From positions 62,001 through 126,000 of the forward strand of contig JABDKW010000001.1 in assembly GCA_013002025.1 (NCBI GenBank): DNA of 64,000 nt. The letters run 5' to 3'. Below the pieces are notes generated by a model that was not told the DNA's origin, made no database searches, and saw nothing but the letters and a program-made list of their open reading frames with translations. A program made the position numbers and the translations under genes. Position 1 is the first letter of the stretch, and every line of letters begins with the position of its first letter. Below are positions 17,781 through 27,140 of the stretch, in pieces. This stretch comes from Gammaproteobacteria bacterium (GTDB lineage Bacteria; Pseudomonadota; Gammaproteobacteria; Arenicellales; Arenicellaceae).

Positions 17781-18515
17781 ATGTCGAATACCCGTAAAAT
17801 TATAGGCCGGCCACTGTTGATGGTGTTGGCCGTGGTGATCTGCCTGAGCATGCTGCGGCTCGGTGTGTGGCAATTGGATCGCGCCGCGCAAAAACAACAA
17901 ATAGTCTCGCATTTTCAGGCACAGACCAGCCTGCCTGCGTTAAAGTTTGACGAGACGAGCGCAATCTCTGGGCAGGCTGATGAAAACAATCAGGCGTTGC
18001 GCTACCGCTCAGCCGACATTAGCGGCCGGTACCTTGCTGATCAAACGCTGTGGCTGGACCGACAGGTCAGCGACCAGCGGGTCGGCTATGCGGTGATCAC
18101 GCCGTTTCAAAGTGGCTCGCGTGTGATATTGGTAAATCGCGGCTGGCTGCCGGTTGGCGAATCGCGCGAGCAGCTGCCAGAAATAGCCACCCCGAATGGC
18201 GACTTGCAGCTACAGGGCCGGCTGAATTTGCCGACCGCTGCACCGCCGCTATGGGACTCGAAGTATCAGGTCAATGACGGGGTAGTTTGGCAGTATCTCG
18301 ATATGTCGATATTGCAATCCGAATTTGATCTCGAGCTATTTCCTTTAGTGTTAGAATTGGCGCCCGATCAAGCCGGTGTAGGTGGTTTTCACCGCGCCTG
18401 GCAGCGCATTGATGACCAGTGGGTAAACCGTCACAAGGCCTATGCGCTGCAGTGGTTTGCGTTGGCCGTGGCGTTTTTTATCGCCTCGCTGGTGGTGCTG
18501 ATTCGCACTCGTTAA
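17781..18515 (+). CDS. SURF1 family cytochrome oxidase biogenesis protein
   Basis: SURF1 proteins help insert heme a into subunit I. The 244-residue protein has the typical pair of membrane helices at the two ends (about 11-29 and 222-241) and a periplasmic core with RLGVWQLDRAAQK, GYAVITPFQ and VNRGWLP, the family signatures, and ends with HKAYALQWFALA. It is followed 74 nt later by the Sco-like gene. Confidence 0.94.
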   Translation: MSNTRKIIGRPLLMVLAVVICLSMLRLGVWQLDRAAQKQQIVSHFQAQTSLPALKFDETSAISGQADENNQALRYRSADISGRYLADQTLWLDRQVSDQRVGYAVITPFQSGSRVILVNRGWLPVGESREQLPEIATPNGDLQLQGRLNLPTAAPPLWDSKYQVNDGVVWQYLDMSILQSEFDLELFPLVLELAPDQAGVGGFHRAWQRIDDQWVNRHKAYALQWFALAVAFFIASLVVLIRTR

Positions 18516-18589
18516 CACGCTAGGTGTTGCAAATCCACAGCTGAACATACGTTGTAAACAGAGAACCGATACAAATAACGTCAAGACCG

Positions 18590-19204
18590 ATGAACGAGAA
18601 CGCCAAGCAACCCGTTGTAGACCCCAAAACCGTATTCTGGAACAGGGTGCAGCTCATTATGATTCTGGTGGTGTTCACCGCACCGATAGCCGGAGCGTTT
18701 TTATACAAGCCCAAGAGTTTTAATAATTACGGCGATATCTACCAGCCGGTTCGTCCGGTCGAAAACCTGATTATGCAAGGCGCCGAGGGCCCGGTCGAGA
18801 TGGACTCGCTGCGCCGTCAATGGGTGTTTCTGGTGACCGCAAATACCAGTTGCGACGAGGCCTGCGAAGCCAATATTCTCAAAATGCGGCAATTGCGATT
18901 TATGCAGAACAATGACATGTCGCGTATTCGCACAGTCTTTTTAACGACCCAGATGCCCCCCGCCGTGAGTGCTGAACTGGCGGCAAAATATAGCCCGGTT
19001 GAAGTGTATTCTGCTGCTTTCAATGACTACGACGAATGGACTCGCATTCTTAAAATTGAGGGCATTCCGGCCGAGGCTCAGCACAATCGTTTTTATATTA
19101 TTGATCCGGCCGGCAATCTAATGATGAGTTACCCGGCGACGGCCGACCCGGCAATGATCAAAAAAGACATTAAACGGCTGCTCAAAGCCTCACAGATCGG
19201 CTAG
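18590..19204 (+). CDS. Membrane-anchored Sco-like thioredoxin-fold protein
   Basis: One N-terminal membrane helix (about residues 19-38) and a periplasmic domain. The segment NTSCDEACEANI holds a C-x3-C pair as in Sco1 copper chaperones, and HNRFYIIDPAGNL resembles the Sco region that supplies the third copper ligand, a histidine. Proteins of this type lie between SURF1 and heme-synthesis genes in Pseudomonas-like oxidase loci, usually annotated hypothetical. I infer a role in copper delivery to CuA or redox control of its cysteines. 204 residues; its stop lies 2 nt before the ctaB start. Confidence 0.72.
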   Translation: MNENAKQPVVDPKTVFWNRVQLIMILVVFTAPIAGAFLYKPKSFNNYGDIYQPVRPVENLIMQGAEGPVEMDSLRRQWVFLVTANTSCDEACEANILKMRQLRFMQNNDMSRIRTVFLTTQMPPAVSAELAAKYSPVEVYSAAFNDYDEWTRILKIEGIPAEAQHNRFYIIDPAGNLMMSYPATADPAMIKKDIKRLLKASQIG

Positions 19205-19206
19205 CG

Positions 19207-20124
19207 ATGAGCACTTCCGCTGCGCCAGCAGATACGCTCAGCAACGCCTTCCGTCAGTATTATGATCTGACCAAGCCGCGCGTGGTAATGCTGATTGTAT
19301 TCACCGCCATCGTCGGCATGCTGTTGGCAGTGCCGGGAATCCCCGATATAGGCACTGTGTTGGCCGCCTCTCTGGGGATTGGTCTGGCTGCCTCATCGGG
19401 TGCTGCCATGAATCAGATCATTGATATGCGCGCTGACGCAATTATGGCTCGCACCCAGAATCGACCATTGGCGACCGGCGGCCTGGGCGTCACGCAGGCG
19501 GTGGTATTCGCGTTCATCCTGTGTGCTTTGGGCATGGTGCTGCTGGTGTATAAGGTGAATACTTTAACCGCAGTACTCACGTTTATATCCATGGTCGGAT
19601 ATGGCGTGATCTATACGGTATTTTTAAAACCGGCCACGCCACAGAATATCGTCATTGGCGGTGCGGCGGGCGCAGCGCCACCTCTGTTAGGCTGGGTGGC
19701 GATGACCAATTCGGTCACCGCGGAAGCCTGCCTGTTGTTTCTGATTATCTTTGCCTGGACGCCGCCACATTTCTGGGCTCTGGCACTCTACCGGCGGGAA
19801 GAATACGCGGCCGCCGGGGTACCGATGCTGCCCGTGACGCACGGTGAAGAATTTACCCGCCTGCAGATTCTACTGTATACCTACATCTTGATTGCGGTCA
19901 CATTATTGCCATTCACTATCCATATGTTCGGCGGTATTTATCTGGCGGCGGCGGTGTATTTAAACGCGCGTTTTATGTATTACGTGTATCGCCTGTATCG
20001 TAATTACAGCGATGCCTTGTCGCGCACCACGTTTTTTTACTCGATTAAATACCTGATGTACTTATTTGCGGTAATGCTGCTCGATCACTACCTGTGGGAT
20101 CGGCTGGTGTTGGCGCTAATGTAG
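19207..20124 (+). CDS. ctaB: Protoheme IX farnesyltransferase (heme O synthase)
   Basis: Converts protoheme to heme O by adding a farnesyl group, in the inner membrane. The UbiA-type motif NQIIDMRADAIMARTQNRPL (residues 63-82) binds the prenyl diphosphate through Mg, and a second conserved loop AWTPPHFWALALYRREEY follows at about 182-199. Around nine helices; 305 residues. It begins 2 nt after the preceding stop, so it is translationally coupled. No heme A synthase gene (ctaA/COX15) precedes it, although that is its usual neighbour. Confidence 0.96.
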   Translation: MSTSAAPADTLSNAFRQYYDLTKPRVVMLIVFTAIVGMLLAVPGIPDIGTVLAASLGIGLAASSGAAMNQIIDMRADAIMARTQNRPLATGGLGVTQAVVFAFILCALGMVLLVYKVNTLTAVLTFISMVGYGVIYTVFLKPATPQNIVIGGAAGAAPPLLGWVAMTNSVTAEACLLFLIIFAWTPPHFWALALYRREEYAAAGVPMLPVTHGEEFTRLQILLYTYILIAVTLLPFTIHMFGGIYLAAAVYLNARFMYYVYRLYRNYSDALSRTTFFYSIKYLMYLFAVMLLDHYLWDRLVLALM

Positions 20125-20127
20125 TCT

Positions 20128-20817
20128 TTAATCGGTAAACAGTTTGCGTGACAGACGGCGGATCGCCTGCCCCACTGAACGCAGCGCCATGCCCGCCCGA
20201 CCGGCGATTTGCTCTGCTTGAACATCAGCGTGATTTAGTAATTCCGGTGCCACTCTGGTCTTCAACTTGGTAATGGCCGACCGGTCAACCTGGCAAAACT
20301 TGCCGAATATCCAGCGGTTAAGCACATTCCAATTTGCGCCGCGCCCAAACGCGGCCACCAAATCCACCAGCACCGGCTCTCCGGCAGGCGTAACCAGAAT
20401 ATTGGTCGGGTTACGTAGATCATTATGCGCAATACCGGCCTTATGAATCTGGTCAACGGCCAGGGTCAGTCGTTCAAAAAAGTCCGGCCAAACGGGTTCG
20501 ATGCGCTGCGCTCTGGTGATCGGTTCAGAATCGAGGTATTGCATTACAAACGAGCGCCGGCAGGGCCGTGCCAGCAAGTCAGGCACGCAGTTAACGCTGC
20601 TGAGCCGCGCCAGGGCTTTGCATTCGCGCCAGCTCAGCAAGGGCCCGATCAGCATTGCAAACCAGCGGTCAGCGGCGCTCTGGTCTTTAAGCACCGCCCG
20701 CTGCCCCTCTATCTCGATTAACAGCACATCCGGGCGCGAGCCAGCGCCCTTACGAAACCGACTGATTTCGTATTGTCGGAGCTGTTCGAGCGAGTAATCT
20801 GACCAGTTGACTGACAT
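20128..20817 (-). CDS. Small RIO/WaaP-like protein kinase
   Basis: A 229-residue kinase-fold protein. Visible elements are the nucleotide-binding lysine in AVLKDQ, the alpha-C glutamate in WRECKAL, the catalytic loop HNDLRNPTNI, and a DFG-equivalent Asp in VLVDLV. Such short kinases (RIO-like, or lipopolysaccharide kinase type) are annotated as serine/threonine kinases or phosphotransferases; substrate unknown. I place the start at ATG 20817 (MSVNWSDYS), because the 28 residues before it in the longer frame overlap the opposite upstream region and look non-native. Converges with ctaB (3 nt between stops) and diverges from purB. Confidence 0.75.
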   Translation of the reverse strand: MSVNWSDYSLEQLRQYEISRFRKGAGSRPDVLLIEIEGQRAVLKDQSAADRWFAMLIGPLLSWRECKALARLSSVNCVPDLLARPCRRSFVMQYLDSEPITRAQRIEPVWPDFFERLTLAVDQIHKAGIAHNDLRNPTNILVTPAGEPVLVDLVAAFGRGANWNVLNRWIFGKFCQVDRSAITKLKTRVAPELLNHADVQAEQIAGRAGMALRSVGQAIRRLSRKLFTD

Positions 20818-20869
20818 GTAAATGCTGCGTGGCGGAGGGGTGATTATGGTAACATCTCGGCCCTGTTGA

Positions 20870-22369
<1,500 letters not shown>

Positions 22370-22385
22370 CTAATACTGCACGGCA

Positions 22386-23153
22386 ATGTCAGAGCCGGTA
22401 CGCTTATCAAAACTGATGTCGCAGCGCGGCCTGTGTTCGCGCCGTGAAGCCGATCGGCTTATCGAGCGTGGCCTGGTGCGGGTAAACGGCGAAACCGTTT
22501 CTACTCTCGGCGTAAAGTTCGCCCCGGATGTCGAAATTGAATTGACGCAGAAGGCGCAGGCGGAACAAAAAAAGCGCGTCACAATTATGATTAACAAACC
22601 CGTCGGCTATGTGTCAGGTCAGGCGGAGGATGATTACGTACCAGCCGTGCGGCTGATTACCGAGGCCACTCAGTCAGAGTTGGACAAATCGAAACTCAGA
22701 CTTAAAAAAGATCATTTTAATGGTCTGGCGCCGGCCGGTCGGCTGGATATAGATTCACAGGGATTGTTGGTGCTGACCCAGGATGGTCGCGTCGCCAAAC
22801 AGTTAATTGGTGAGCACAGTGACCTTGAAAAGGAATACCTGGTACGCATCGACAGCAAGGTCACCGAACAACAACTTGACCAGCTCTGCTTTGGTTTGTC
22901 GCTGGATGGTAAAGCATTAAAGCGCGCCAAGGTGCGGCAGCTAAACCCCGAACAACTGCAATTTATTTTGAGGGAAGGCAAAAAGCGCCAGATTCGCCGC
23001 ATGTGTGACGCGGTTGGTCTTAAGGTGACCGGCTTGAAACGGGTGCGCGTAGGGGAGTTACGGCTTGGCAAACTCGCTGAGGGTGAATGGCGTTTTGTTG
23101 AACCGGAAGAGTTCAGGCATCGCAAAAAGCTGACCGGCCCGCGCCGGCGCTAG
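22386..23153 (+). CDS. S4-domain pseudouridine synthase of the RsuA/RluF family
   Basis: Isomerises uridine in ribosomal or tRNA substrates. An N-terminal S4 RNA-binding domain (about 6-55; LSKLMSQRGLCSRREADRLI) precedes the catalytic domain, whose aspartate is in the motif GRLDIDSQGLLVLT near residue 120, and RQIRRMCDAVGLKVTGLKR closes the fold. The combination and 255-residue length fit RluF (23S rRNA U2604 and tRNA-Tyr) better than RsuA or RluB, but the target cannot be fixed from the sequence. 16 nt after purB. Confidence 0.85.
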   Translation: MSEPVRLSKLMSQRGLCSRREADRLIERGLVRVNGETVSTLGVKFAPDVEIELTQKAQAEQKKRVTIMINKPVGYVSGQAEDDYVPAVRLITEATQSELDKSKLRLKKDHFNGLAPAGRLDIDSQGLLVLTQDGRVAKQLIGEHSDLEKEYLVRIDSKVTEQQLDQLCFGLSLDGKALKRAKVRQLNPEQLQFILREGKKRQIRRMCDAVGLKVTGLKRVRVGELRLGKLAEGEWRFVEPEEFRHRKKLTGPRRR

Positions 23154-23182
23154 GCTCAGTTAGCGCAAGCGATAGACTGAGC
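23154..23182. terminator. Inverted repeat between convergent genes, possible weak terminator
   Basis: GCTCAGT and ACTGAGC form a perfect 7-bp stem with a 15-nt loop directly after the pseudouridine synthase stop and just before the end of the convergent membrane-protein gene. No T tract follows, so termination is uncertain. Confidence 0.35.
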
Positions 23183-23185
23183 TGG

Positions 23186-23908
23186 CTAGCGAAACCGCAG
23201 GGACAATTCCGACCCTTTGCGCCCCGCCAGTACCCCCAGCAGGGTGTCGCTCAAGATAATCAGCCCGGCCATCTCAAGGCTCTCTTCGATGGTGTACAGC
23301 ACCGAGTAGGTCAGGCTGCTGGTGCCAGCCACCGAAGCTTCCTGCGCGCTCAACATCTCTACCCCTACGGCGCCGCTGAGAAACACCACGGCGCTGACAA
23401 ATAGGCGCACTTGCAGGCTGCGCTCCAGACCCAGATAGAATTTAAAATATATCAGCACCGCAATTAACAAGGCTGCGCTATAGGGCACCACCCAGGGGAA
23501 ATATAGCAGGCCATCGGCCACCACGATATTCTCGAATATATCGCCGATTTCCTCGTGCAGCCGGGTACCTTCGTCCACCCCCAGATAGCAGAAGATCAAC
23601 GCCAGCCCCAGCCAATAGCCGCTGCCGCTGGAACCGCCCGCAGCGTTAGACTTGGCACTAGATTGGGCGCTCGCCTGATACATCAGGTACAGCAGCAAAC
23701 CATTAAAGAAAAACAGCAGGGCGGAAAACAGCGTGGGAATATTGCCCTCGTAATCGAGATCAATCAGCCGCACAAAATCAAATACATCCGGGTTATTGAT
23801 CAGGTAGTACGCAGTCAACACAATGCTGTGAATCAGCACCAGCAGACCTGCGCAAAAGGCCAGCGTAAAGGTGACGCGGCGCCGCTGCAGAGTTAATTTT
23901 ATGGTCAT
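23186..23908 (-). CDS. Six-helix membrane protein of unknown function
   Basis: I do not recognise a named family. The 240-residue protein shows about six hydrophobic segments (15-37, 57-76, 97-110, 133-152, 165-185, 208-228). Acidic/His motifs DEGTRLHEEIG (just after helix 3) and EESLEMAG (at the start of helix 6) would place charged and histidine residues at membrane borders, as in metal-dependent membrane enzymes; this is only an observation. It lies downstream of the UmuD-like gene (21 nt gap) on the same strand and may be co-transcribed with it. Confidence 0.7.
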   Translation of the reverse strand: MTIKLTLQRRRVTFTLAFCAGLLVLIHSIVLTAYYLINNPDVFDFVRLIDLDYEGNIPTLFSALLFFFNGLLLYLMYQASAQSSAKSNAAGGSSGSGYWLGLALIFCYLGVDEGTRLHEEIGDIFENIVVADGLLYFPWVVPYSAALLIAVLIYFKFYLGLERSLQVRLFVSAVVFLSGAVGVEMLSAQEASVAGTSSLTYSVLYTIEESLEMAGLIILSDTLLGVLAGRKGSELSLRFR

Positions 23909-23929
23909 GGTTTTTGTAAGTCGGGCTAA

Positions 23930-24556
23930 CTAAAACGATTGAAAGCGACGGAAGCTACCGATGACCACGCCCCAGATAACCAGATCGGCTTCGCTCTCGA
24001 TCTCAATATCATCAAAGGCTTGATTTTCGGCGCACAGCTTGATCATGCCGCCGCGCTGAAATAGTCGCTTGACGGTCAGTTCTCCATCCAAGGCAGCAAT
24101 AACGATTTTATTGTGTTGCGCCGGAATAGAGCGGTCTACCACCAAAATATCATGCGGCAGTATGCCGACGTCTTTCATCGATTCGCCTTCCACCCTGAGC
24201 ATAAAAGTCGAGTCAGGGTGGCGCACCATATACTCGTTCAGATCCAGCGTATCGTCGATGTGGTCTTCAGCCGGGGAAGGGTGACCGGCCGCGACCCGCG
24301 AGCTGTACAACGGCACCGCTAGTTTGGCAACGTTTTTGGGATTTTCGTCGGAGTATGCCGCAGGTGCTTCCTTTACCTCTGGATAGCGGTTTAAGTATTC
24401 TTCGATATGGCTAATGCTGCCCACCGGCACCCGAATTGCCTTGGTGGGTTCTTTGTACTTGCCGCTGCCCTTAGGGCGCCCGGCACCGGGCCGTGCGCCG
24501 CCGTGTTGCTGGGTTTTTTTACGCTTGGCAGTCTGCTTTGATTGACTCTCGTTCAT
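23930..24556 (-). CDS. Orphan UmuD/LexA-like S24 peptidase with N-terminal DNA-binding-type extension
   Basis: The C-terminal half matches UmuD: a cleavage site A90-G91 in RVAAGHPSPAED, the nucleophile S126 in VEGESMKD and the general-base K163 in GELTVKRL. The N-terminal 80 residues are not UmuD-like: a basic Gly-rich GGARPGAGRPKGSGKYK stretch (19-35) and a ribbon-helix-helix-like TKAIRVPVGSISHIEEYL (38-55) suggest DNA binding. No umuC follows; the next gene encodes a membrane protein. By analogy with Acinetobacter UmuDAb I infer a self-cleaving repressor. Length 208, against about 139 for UmuD. Confidence 0.82.
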   Translation of the reverse strand: MNESQSKQTAKRKKTQQHGGARPGAGRPKGSGKYKEPTKAIRVPVGSISHIEEYLNRYPEVKEAPAAYSDENPKNVAKLAVPLYSSRVAAGHPSPAEDHIDDTLDLNEYMVRHPDSTFMLRVEGESMKDVGILPHDILVVDRSIPAQHNKIVIAALDGELTVKRLFQRGGMIKLCAENQAFDDIEIESEADLVIWGVVIGSFRRFQSF

Positions 24557-24597
24557 TTGATAATTGTACGACTATCAAACAATGCTGTCCAGCATTC
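24557..24597 (-). promoter_or_regulatory. Promoter with two tandem palindromes upstream of the UmuD-like gene
   Basis: On the minus strand TGGACA (24587-24592) and TACAAT (24564-24569) form a -35/-10 pair with a 17-nt spacer. Palindrome AATGCTG-TC-CAGCATT (24582-24597) covers the -35 box, and TTTGATA-N10-TATCAAA (24557-24580) covers the -10 box and abuts the ATG. Neither matches the LexA box CTGT-N8-ACAG. The layout is that of an autorepressed promoter. The first palindrome could alternatively be a weak terminator for the upstream lipoprotein gene. Confidence 0.7.
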
Positions 24598-24605
24598 GGG
24601 CCTGG

Positions 24606-25124
24606 CTATTTCGAAATCATTTCGATAATCCGTCGCTCACCATCCTCGGCAACCTTCTGTTTTGTTTGAGGTTTTTCCTGTGGTTGACCAACCTGTATTG
24701 GTACCGAGAAACTGCGACCCAACAATGCCTTGCCGTTCTCGTCAAACTCTCGCACCAGGATATTCAGGTAATGCCGGCCATTGGTGACCGCCTCGATCGC
24801 CACACTCAATGGTTGTTGCTGCTGGTTTAAAGTGAACTCAAAGCTGGCGTCTTGCAGTAAGTTTAAACCATCGCCGGTATGCAGGGAGACCATGGCCAGC
24901 CCAGCCGCGGTTGCGGACTGAAACCGCAGTTCGACAGTGGCGCTATTGCCAATTTGAAATTGCTTGGGCACTGAATATTCAATGACCACCGGCGCACCGG
25001 GTTTGCCATGCCGCGGGTCCATCACGCCGCTCAAATATTCACCGGCCGTGCGATCATCAGATACTGTTAGGTCGCACGCAGATATAAGTAAGCATGTGGT
25101 GAGTAGAAGGCTGAGCTGTTTCAT
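24606..25124 (-). CDS. Putative lipoprotein, downstream partner of the secreted protease
   Basis: Begins MKQLSLLLTTCLLISACDL: a signal peptide with lipobox ISAC, so an outer- or inner-membrane lipoprotein is expected. Start is ATG 25124 rather than the longer frame, which would overlap the protease gene. The mature 155 residues look like a beta-rich domain (for example VEYSVPKQFQIGNSATVELR), with no family I recognise. It starts 19 nt after the protease stop on the same strand, so the two are probably co-transcribed and may act together. Confidence 0.75.
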   Translation of the reverse strand: MKQLSLLLTTCLLISACDLTVSDDRTAGEYLSGVMDPRHGKPGAPVVIEYSVPKQFQIGNSATVELRFQSATAAGLAMVSLHTGDGLNLLQDASFEFTLNQQQQPLSVAIEAVTNGRHYLNILVREFDENGKALLGRSFSVPIQVGQPQEKPQTKQKVAEDGERRIIEMISK

Positions 25125-25143
25125 AATCAAACCTGGGTGACAA

Positions 25144-27105
25144 TCAAGGTGCAGTGGAGACAGTAACATCAAAGCAGGCGGTGGTATTGGAGCCGGACTG
25201 GCCGACCACATTAAACTCTTGCATGCCCATTACATGTGGGCCGGCATTAAGCGCTGCTGTGGCCGACTCTGTGTTTGCATCTGGTGAGATGGATAGGATA
25301 CGTAACACACCCTTCTCAAAAACAAAAATATCCGGGTCGGTGACGCCATAATTTGACGACGTTCTGGTCGCGGTCACCGTGTACTCATTCAGGCTGGGCG
25401 TTGTAAATGTCAGATAACGGGTATTCGACAGTTTATTGATATCTCCACCGTTATTAAAATTAGCGATGGTGCAGACATTGACGGCAGCACCATCCACTGT
25501 CAATGGCGTATAGATTGGCAACACATTGGCGACCCCCGCACTATTGGTCTCCGCCGACCCCTGCTCATCAATATTGGTGCCGTTGATGCTTTGATCATTT
25601 ACCAATTGGTTGATAGCGCTGGCCTGCCCAGCGTTATCCGCTTTCAGTGCACTGATAAACGAAAAGATACTGGTGAAAACCGGGGTGTTCTTTTGCTCAT
25701 CAATTAATATCTGATACAGCGGCGCCAGCCCCAGCGACACAGTGTCTGGGCCATCGTCCTCGCTGTCGTAGAGATCGTAGAGAATTGCCTGCACACTGCT
25801 TTCGTTGTACCAGCCCGGGTTGGTCACACTGTTGTTGTCTACATCAAGGGGGAAGCCGAATGCCTGGCCAGGCCCTGCAGTATCGATATACAGCGGGTCG
25901 TCAGTGATGATGCCCGACAGGGCATTACCAAAACCTTCGCCAAAGGCCACCCGCATATCCAGTCGGTCATCAGCGCCATGCGGGCCGCCGATACTGTCGG
26001 AGCGTGAGGTATTGTCCTCAAAATAGTGGCCCCATTCATGGATCACCACGTGGTCGTCAAATTCATCGGTATCCGAATCCGCGGCGCCAAGAATAAAAAT
26101 ATTGTCGGCTGAATAAAACGAGGTGCCGATCTCACCGATTGACTCGTCCCCGAACGTTGTTCGGTTATTCACGCTCCAGTTAATCTGCAAAAAGGGAAAG
26201 TCAATATTGGCATCAACCTGCATAAAATCCTGCATGGCCTCATAAACCGAATCCAACAACGCAAAAGGGGCGGAGGCCCGAGGCATGGTATAGGCGTCCG
26301 CACTCAGATCCCAACCGGAGCCTGCGGTTAAGTCGCGCACCGCGCGCGCCGAGGCTAGCGTGGCGCTGCCTTCTGTCAGCGAATACAGGCTATCAGCGTC
26401 GGTATTATCCACCACCACCACCTCGTATTGCTGCGGCCCGGTCTCGGACAGCAGCTCGGCCAATACCCTGACCCGGACTGCCTGGTTAGGGTTAACTGAA
26501 AATGCGTAATCACCATTGTCGTCGCTTTGCGTGGTGTCGATTACAGCGCCATTGCTATCCAGTAGCTGCACGGTGGCCCGGCGAATCGGCATGGCGACGA
26601 TGGCATCGTAATCGAGTTGGGTTGGGCCAGTGCGGGTAGGGACTCGCTCAAATAGTGCCCGCCCACTGACCGGGAAACCGGCCAGCACCTCGATCATGAT
26701 AGTGGCTTGATCACTGCCGCTGGCGTTAGTGGCGGTAATGGTATAGGAGGCGGCTGCGACGGTCTCGGTTGGTGTGCCGCTAATACGACAGGTTGCGCCA
26801 TTGGCTGACACCGATACACTCAAGCCTGCCGGTAGCGGAGGGGATACAGTGCAGTCGGAAAGTATGCCACCGCCATTGTTGGTGAAATTGATAGGGGCGG
26901 CGGCTTGATTAACCGCCAAGGTGGTGGTGCCACCCCGATTTTGAAGGGCAGGCGCAGTACTGTCGTCCGGCAGCTCGTCGCACAGCAATAGGCAGATTAT
27001 AGATGGTAGAACAGCCGCGATGTTTTGTAGTGCGCCCGCGGAGGCAGGCACCGCCAATAACAGTACCAACCACAGCCGCAAAATAGCGCGATGACGTAAA
27101 AGCAT
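25144..27105 (-). CDS. Secreted multidomain zinc metallopeptidase-like protein
   Basis: A 653-residue exported protein. Order: signal peptide (about 1-24); a putative Ig/He_PIG domain (about 62-140, with LPAGLSVS and ISGTPTET); a carboxypeptidase-regulatory-like beta-sandwich (about 145-215); a peptidase region with zinc motif HEWGH (356-360) and a downstream AFGEGFGNA glutamate that may be the third ligand; and a PPC-like C-terminal domain (about 540-653). Cysteines C85 and C106 could pair in the Ig domain. Substrate unknown; an extracellular or periplasmic protease is the likeliest reading. Confidence 0.8.
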   Translation of the reverse strand: MLLRHRAILRLWLVLLLAVPASAGALQNIAAVLPSIICLLLCDELPDDSTAPALQNRGGTTTLAVNQAAAPINFTNNGGGILSDCTVSPPLPAGLSVSVSANGATCRISGTPTETVAAASYTITATNASGSDQATIMIEVLAGFPVSGRALFERVPTRTGPTQLDYDAIVAMPIRRATVQLLDSNGAVIDTTQSDDNGDYAFSVNPNQAVRVRVLAELLSETGPQQYEVVVVDNTDADSLYSLTEGSATLASARAVRDLTAGSGWDLSADAYTMPRASAPFALLDSVYEAMQDFMQVDANIDFPFLQINWSVNNRTTFGDESIGEIGTSFYSADNIFILGAADSDTDEFDDHVVIHEWGHYFEDNTSRSDSIGGPHGADDRLDMRVAFGEGFGNALSGIITDDPLYIDTAGPGQAFGFPLDVDNNSVTNPGWYNESSVQAILYDLYDSEDDGPDTVSLGLAPLYQILIDEQKNTPVFTSIFSFISALKADNAGQASAINQLVNDQSINGTNIDEQGSAETNSAGVANVLPIYTPLTVDGAAVNVCTIANFNNGGDINKLSNTRYLTFTTPSLNEYTVTATRTSSNYGVTDPDIFVFEKGVLRILSISPDANTESATAALNAGPHVMGMQEFNVVGQSGSNTTACFDVTVSTAP

Positions 27106-27140
27106 GTGTCTGCGCTGTTGAGTAGTCAGGGTGGCTAAAA

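Noticed and set aside
24557-24597. LexA box upstream of the UmuD-like gene
   Set aside because: Two palindromes are present but neither fits CTGT-N8-ACAG.
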